From Thermogemmatispora carboxidivorans (GTDB lineage Bacteria; Chloroflexota; Ktedonobacteria; Ktedonobacterales; Ktedonobacteraceae): a stretch of 64,000 nt of DNA. The notes beneath the pieces were generated by a model that was not told where the DNA came from, made no database searches, and saw only the letters and a list, made by a program, of their open reading frames with translations. The stretch spans positions 5,432,327-5,496,326 of the forward strand of contig NZ_JNIM01000001.1 in assembly GCF_000702505.1 (NCBI RefSeq), given 5' to 3'. Both the position numbers and the translations under genes were made by a program. Shown piece after piece: positions 60,439 to 64,000 of the stretch. The number at the start of each line of letters is the position of its first letter. The stretch's first letter is position 1.

Positions 60439-62502
60439 ATGCCTGCTATGAATCGCTATATAACAACCTCTGCCGGAGCCCGTGGCAGTTATGGGCGAGC
60501 GAGGAAGGCCAGCTCAAGAGGGTTGTTCCCTCTCCTCGTAGTGATGTTCTGCCTCATCTGGGGGCCATCTCTCATGCTGATGGCTCCGGGAGGGCTAGAG
60601 GCGCGTGCCGAGGGTGTGCCAGGGGGCAATATTCAGGACCCGGCGGTGAGAGCGGTTGATATTGCCCGGCCAGCTGTTGTGCGCATCGTTACCCAAATTA
60701 GCGGGAGGCTCATGGTGCAATTCCCGGGTGGGCGCAGCATGACCTTCCCGCTCGATGGAGGCAGCTATGGCCTGGCCGCCCTTGGGACGGGGACCTTTAT
60801 CAGCGCCCACGGCGATATCCTCACAGCTGATCACGTTATTAATCCTCCTCATGACGATGAGATGAATGCTGTACTCATCAGAGCGGCGGCCCCCGACGTA
60901 GCTGCCTACTACAATAGCACGCTAGCGCGTGGCAACCAGCTCAGCGCCGACCAGATGGCGCAGGACTTACTCAGTGGTCGGTTCCCCTCTACGCCCATCT
61001 ATGGGCCTCCTGTGAGTGTCGTTTACCTCAGCACCGACTATAGTGGTCCTTTGAATGCGAACCGCTTGCGTGATGTACCGCCTCTCTATTTTGCCCGTGT
61101 TGACCGCGTTGAGCAAGAAAGTCCCCCTGATCAGAAGGACGTTGCCATTATCCATGTGGCGATGGAGGATACGCCAAGCGTTCAACTCGGTGATTCCTCT
61201 GCTGTCCAGGTCCAGGACAATCTCACCATTATCGGTTTCCCGGGCAATGCTGACGTCAGCATACGCCCGACAGACTTTCTGACTTCATCGGTGAATCGTA
61301 TCTTTGTCAGCTCTATCAAGACGACCGACAGTGGAGCGCAGGTAATCCAGGTAGGCGGCAATGTAGAGCAAGGCGACAGTGGTGGGCCAGCCCTCGATAG
61401 TCAAGGTCAAGTGGTGGGGATTGTCAGTTTTGGGACCCCTGGAGGCACCAGCTTTCTGCAGGCCAGCAATAGCGCGCGGGCTTTGATTCAGAATCTGCGG
61501 CTGAATACCGAGCCGGGGCCATTCCAGCGTGCCTGGAGCCAGGCTTTCAACGATTATGCCTCGACTGCTCCTGGCCATTGGCATCGTGCGGCTGAGGAGT
61601 TTGCCACGTTGGCGGCTCGCTATCCTGCTTTCAAAGCGGTGATGCCCTATCTGACTTATGCCAGACAGCAGGCTGCTCATGAGCAGTCATCGGGGACGAC
61701 GAGCCAGAGCCAGGGTATGCCATTGCTCCTCATAGTGATTGGAGGCTTGGGGACTCTGGTCATCGTGGGGCTGCTTGTAGGAGCCATCTTCCAGGTCAGA
61801 CGCCGGCGATGGCAGGCACAGATGCCTTCCGTCGTAAACGCTGCGAGTGCGAGCGGTACCCAGCTCCATCCCCCTGGCCCGGCTCTCTATGGACCAGGCC
61901 AGAATACGCCGCCGGGATTGCCGTCGGCTTCCCCCCTCTATTCCTCGATGCCCACTGGAATGCAGCCGCCGCAAGCCCCGGGTAGAAGCGTGATGCCCAC
62001 AGGGCCATCGGCTCCCCCCAGTGCGCAGAGACCGTGGTCTCCGCATCCTGGCAGTCAGCCCGCTGGGCTTCCCCAGCAGCCTGGAGCACTGTCTCCGGCC
62101 TCTCGTCCTGCACCGCAAGCTTCTCCAGCCGCTCGATCGGAAGCTTTCTCTTATCCCTTCCCCAGTCTAGAGGATGAGAACACGCTGGTGCCGTTCGGGG
62201 GTCCGCCACGAAGCGCCGGCAGCAGAGGTCAGCCCTGGCTGTCCGAGGGGGAGAAGGCTGCTCCTGCCTCAACAGCCACAGGGAAGCAGCCTGAGCTTCC
62301 ACCAAAAAGGAGTGAGACCTCCTCATCCTCGGCGACTTCCCGGGCTGCCAACACGCCATCGTCGGGACCTGATACGCCGGCAGCTACAGAGCAGCTACGT
62401 CCCTGGCCCTGTGGTCACATGAATCGTCCCTTCGCACGCTACTGCAGTACCTGTGGAGAGCCAGCGCCGCCGCCACCGACAGTGCGACGCATCGAGCGGT
62501 GA
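60439..62502 (+). CDS. Membrane-bound trypsin-like serine protease with C-terminal zinc ribbon
   Basis: This 687-residue protein has an N-terminal hydrophobic segment (LFPLLVVMFCLIWGPSLML) near residue 30 (signal anchor). A trypsin-like domain (about 70-360) follows with catalytic His in ILTADHVIN near 132, Asp in DVAIIHVA near 235 and Ser in QGDSGGPALDSQGQVVGIV near 312, an S1C/DegP-like core without a PDZ domain. A linker, a second membrane segment (PLLLIVIGGLGTLVIVGLLVG) near 430 and a ~200-residue Pro/Ser/Gln-rich stretch come next. A final zinc ribbon follows (PCGHMNRPFARYCSTCGEP) with C, H, C, C. Topology: protease outside, zinc ribbon in the cytoplasm. ATG at 60439 or 60448. Function: surface proteolysis or signalling, unproven. 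Confidence 0.87.
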   Translation: MPAMNRYITTSAGARGSYGRARKASSRGLFPLLVVMFCLIWGPSLMLMAPGGLEARAEGVPGGNIQDPAVRAVDIARPAVVRIVTQISGRLMVQFPGGRSMTFPLDGGSYGLAALGTGTFISAHGDILTADHVINPPHDDEMNAVLIRAAAPDVAAYYNSTLARGNQLSADQMAQDLLSGRFPSTPIYGPPVSVVYLSTDYSGPLNANRLRDVPPLYFARVDRVEQESPPDQKDVAIIHVAMEDTPSVQLGDSSAVQVQDNLTIIGFPGNADVSIRPTDFLTSSVNRIFVSSIKTTDSGAQVIQVGGNVEQGDSGGPALDSQGQVVGIVSFGTPGGTSFLQASNSARALIQNLRLNTEPGPFQRAWSQAFNDYASTAPGHWHRAAEEFATLAARYPAFKAVMPYLTYARQQAAHEQSSGTTSQSQGMPLLLIVIGGLGTLVIVGLLVGAIFQVRRRRWQAQMPSVVNAASASGTQLHPPGPALYGPGQNTPPGLPSASPLYSSMPTGMQPPQAPGRSVMPTGPSAPPSAQRPWSPHPGSQPAGLPQQPGALSPASRPAPQASPAARSEAFSYPFPSLEDENTLVPFGGPPRSAGSRGQPWLSEGEKAAPASTATGKQPELPPKRSETSSSSATSRAANTPSSGPDTPAATEQLRPWPCGHMNRPFARYCSTCGEPAPPPPTVRRIER

Positions 62503-62564
62503 AGCGAGCACCAGGGCCAGTAGCCAGGAGATGAAGAATAAGGACCAATCTCACCAAAGCACAA

Positions 62565-62601
62565 AGGCACTCCCCCACCGGGGGGAGTGCCTGCCTTTCT
62601 C
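62565..62601 (+). terminator. Rho-independent terminator after the protease gene
   Basis: AGGCACTCCCCC (62565-62576) and GGGGGAGTGCCT (62581-62592) form a perfect 12-bp stem with a 4-nt loop, followed by GCCTTTCTCTTG. It separates the protease gene from convergent fabI. Confidence 0.8.
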
Positions 62602-62718
62602 TTGTAGCCTCTCGCGCGCTATCGAATAGCGCCAGGCCGAGTAGCTCCTCAATGGAGGAGCTCAGGTCTCCTGACGTGCCGCAAGCGAGGCTCAATCTGG
62701 CCAGAGCGCCGTTGGCGT

Positions 62719-63492
62719 TTAAGCGCCCATAATATGGTAGCCGGCGTCCACAAAGAGCACCTCCCCCGTGATCCCGCGGGACAGCGGGCTGCACAGGAAG
62801 AGTGCAGCATCACCGATCTCGCTCTGCTCAATGTTACGGCGCAGTGGCGCTACCTCTGTCATATGATCGCGCATGGTCGTAAAGCCGGGAACGCCGCGCG
62901 CGGCCAGCGTATTCACAGGTCCTGGCGAGACGGCGTTGACCCGGATATTGTAAGCGCCAAGCTCATAGGCCAGGTAGCGCACGCTACACTCCAGGGCTGC
63001 TTTGGCCACAGCCATCACATTGTACTTGGGCATCACCCGCTCGCTGGCGATGTAAGTAGCGGTCAAGATGCTGCCACCACCGCGCGCCTGCATCAGGGGC
63101 ACAGCGCGCCGGGCCATAGCCACCAACGAATAGGCGCTGATGTCCAGAGCGGTCGAAAAGCCCTGACGGCTGGTCTGCCAGAAAGGATTTTCCATGTCCT
63201 CTTTCGGCGCAAAAGCGATCGAATGGATCAAAATATCGAGGCCGCCGTCGAAGAGTTCCGCCACCTTAGCGAAAGCGGTATCGAGCTGCTCATCGCTTTG
63301 GACATCGCAGGGGATCAGCGGCGTGCCTGGTACCTTATCGGCCAGCTCCCGCACAAACTTTTCCATGCGCTCCTGATAGGTCAAGGCCAGTCGGGCGCCC
63401 TCAGCAGCCAGAGCCTGGGCGATGGCCCAGGCAATCGAACGATGATTGGCCACACCGAAAATAAGCGCGTTCTTTCCTTCCAAGAGAGGCAT
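62719..63492 (-). CDS. fabI: Enoyl-[acyl-carrier-protein] reductase (FabI)
   Basis: FabI reduces trans-2-enoyl-ACP with NADH in the last step of each fatty-acid elongation cycle. The 257-residue protein is a short-chain dehydrogenase with the FabI-type cofactor loop GVANHRSIAWAIA near residue 13, LIHSIAFAP near 88 and the catalytic YNVMAVAKAALE near 157 with Tyr-x6-Lys. VSPGPVNTLAARG near 190 matches FabI specificity. AAGGAAGGAGT lies before the ATG. It provides acyl chains for the acyltransferases elsewhere in the window. Confidence 0.96.
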   Translation of the reverse strand: MPLLEGKNALIFGVANHRSIAWAIAQALAAEGARLALTYQERMEKFVRELADKVPGTPLIPCDVQSDEQLDTAFAKVAELFDGGLDILIHSIAFAPKEDMENPFWQTSRQGFSTALDISAYSLVAMARRAVPLMQARGGGSILTATYIASERVMPKYNVMAVAKAALECSVRYLAYELGAYNIRVNAVSPGPVNTLAARGVPGFTTMRDHMTEVAPLRRNIEQSEIGDAALFLCSPLSRGITGEVLFVDAGYHIMGA

Positions 63493-63604
63493 AGGGTCTT
63501 ACTCCTTCCTTATGGGTAGGGACTGACTCACCCACAGTCTGAGCTATAAACCAAGTAGACAAACAAGCAAGGATAATAGCGGCAGAGAGAAAGCATCTCT
63601 TCGA

Positions 63605-63976
63605 TCACGAAGAAGAGGCCTGCTCGACAGGATAGCCGGAAAGCAGCCAGCCATGCATTCCGGAGGCCAGATTGTAGACCTGCTGGAAACCGAGCAGAGA
63701 GGCGATCTCGGCAGCGATGGCGCTACGCTGGCCAACGGCGCAGACAAAGATCACCTCCTGTGAGGGGGAAAGAGGCAATTCCCGCAGGGCCTGGCCGAAA
63801 GCATAGATACCACTGAGAGGGAGAAGCGTGGCACCGGGAATATGGCCCTGCTGCCACTCAGTGGGCCAACGCACATCGATCACGTGGGCGCCGCGCGCCA
63901 TCAGCTCTTTGGCCTCGGCGGGGCCAATTGTTTGATAGGGCTGGGAGGCCGCCATTTCATACTCATCAGCGGACAT
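63605..63976 (-). CDS. Rhodanese-like domain protein
   Basis: This 123-residue single rhodanese domain has IDVRWPTEWQQGHIPGA near residue 35 and the active-site loop VCAVGQRS near 89, with the catalytic Cys and the Cys-x5-Arg/Ser pattern, then YNLASGMHGWL near 105. Rhodaneses transfer sulfane sulphur from thiosulphate or a persulphide carrier. The function in the cell cannot be inferred from this single domain. AAAAGGAG precedes the ATG. It lies 112 bp upstream of fabI on the same strand and may be co-transcribed. Confidence 0.9.
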   Translation of the reverse strand: MSADEYEMAASQPYQTIGPAEAKELMARGAHVIDVRWPTEWQQGHIPGATLLPLSGIYAFGQALRELPLSPSQEVIFVCAVGQRSAIAAEIASLLGFQQVYNLASGMHGWLLSGYPVEQASSS

Positions 63977-64000
63977 TGTACTGCTCCTTTTGACGCTGAT

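Overview
The window looks like a chromosomal segment of a GC-rich bacterium. Gene content and style (roughly 60% GC, strong AAGGAGG-type ribosome binding sites, TPR and Ser/Thr-kinase proteins, several FemAB proteins, MEP-pathway ispH, simple LAAC lipoproteins, actinobacterium-like lipid genes outside an actinobacterial context) fit Chloroflexota, most likely class Ktedonobacteria (for example a Thermogemmatispora relative). That placement is inference from protein style; no rRNA or other definitive marker is present.

Layout. 1-2 kb: two FemAB-type peptidoglycan-bridge aminoacyltransferase genes, the first cut by the window edge. 2-12.9 kb: a giant TPR protein, an MFS transporter, a FolD homologue lacking two catalytic residues, ispH with a small glutamyl-tRNA-reductase-like domain protein, and a tatD / MshC-like cysteine ligase operon. 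13-18.4 kb: a nucleoside/sugar ABC importer (ATPase, two permeases, BMP lipoprotein) with an internal terminator after the binding-protein gene. 19-28 kb: a minus-strand block for glycerophospholipid/inositide-type lipids (ArsR regulator, two HX4D acyltransferases, PHP phosphoesterase, PimA-like GT4, CDP-alcohol phosphatidyltransferase) and a NYN-domain protein.

28.2-29.1 kb: a tRNA-Lys(CUU) gene interrupted in its anticodon loop, after nucleotide 38, by a 646-nt group II intron without a maturase ORF. It has GUGCG and AC ends, a 34-nt domain V, and a nine-base exon-intron pairing. The unit has its own promoter and terminator. This is the most surprising element of the window.

29-45 kb: a glucosaminidase-like membrane protein, a membrane Ser/Thr kinase, miaA, a YhaN/YhaO-type SbcC/SbcD pair, an HD-GYP protein, a PyrK-like subunit and a polar amino-acid ABC importer. 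45.3-47.8 kb: a GH133 glycogen debranching enzyme.

47.8-49.0 kb: non-coding DNA with 14 perfect TTATCCACA DnaA boxes, three copies of a ~102-bp repeat, and a 100-bp palindrome carrying two head-to-head DnaA-box / DnaA-trio elements. This is very probably a replication origin, lying directly upstream of dnaG and rpoD rather than beside dnaA. 49.5-64 kb: dnaG-rpoD, gpsA, a two-gene ATPase + PD-(D/E)XK-like nuclease module (possible defence system), tilS-hpt, def, a small zinc protein, a membrane trypsin-like protease, fabI and a rhodanese protein.

Most genes are ordinary housekeeping. The accessory interest lies in the intron-split tRNA, the origin architecture, the ATPase/nuclease pair and several enzymes with altered active sites.
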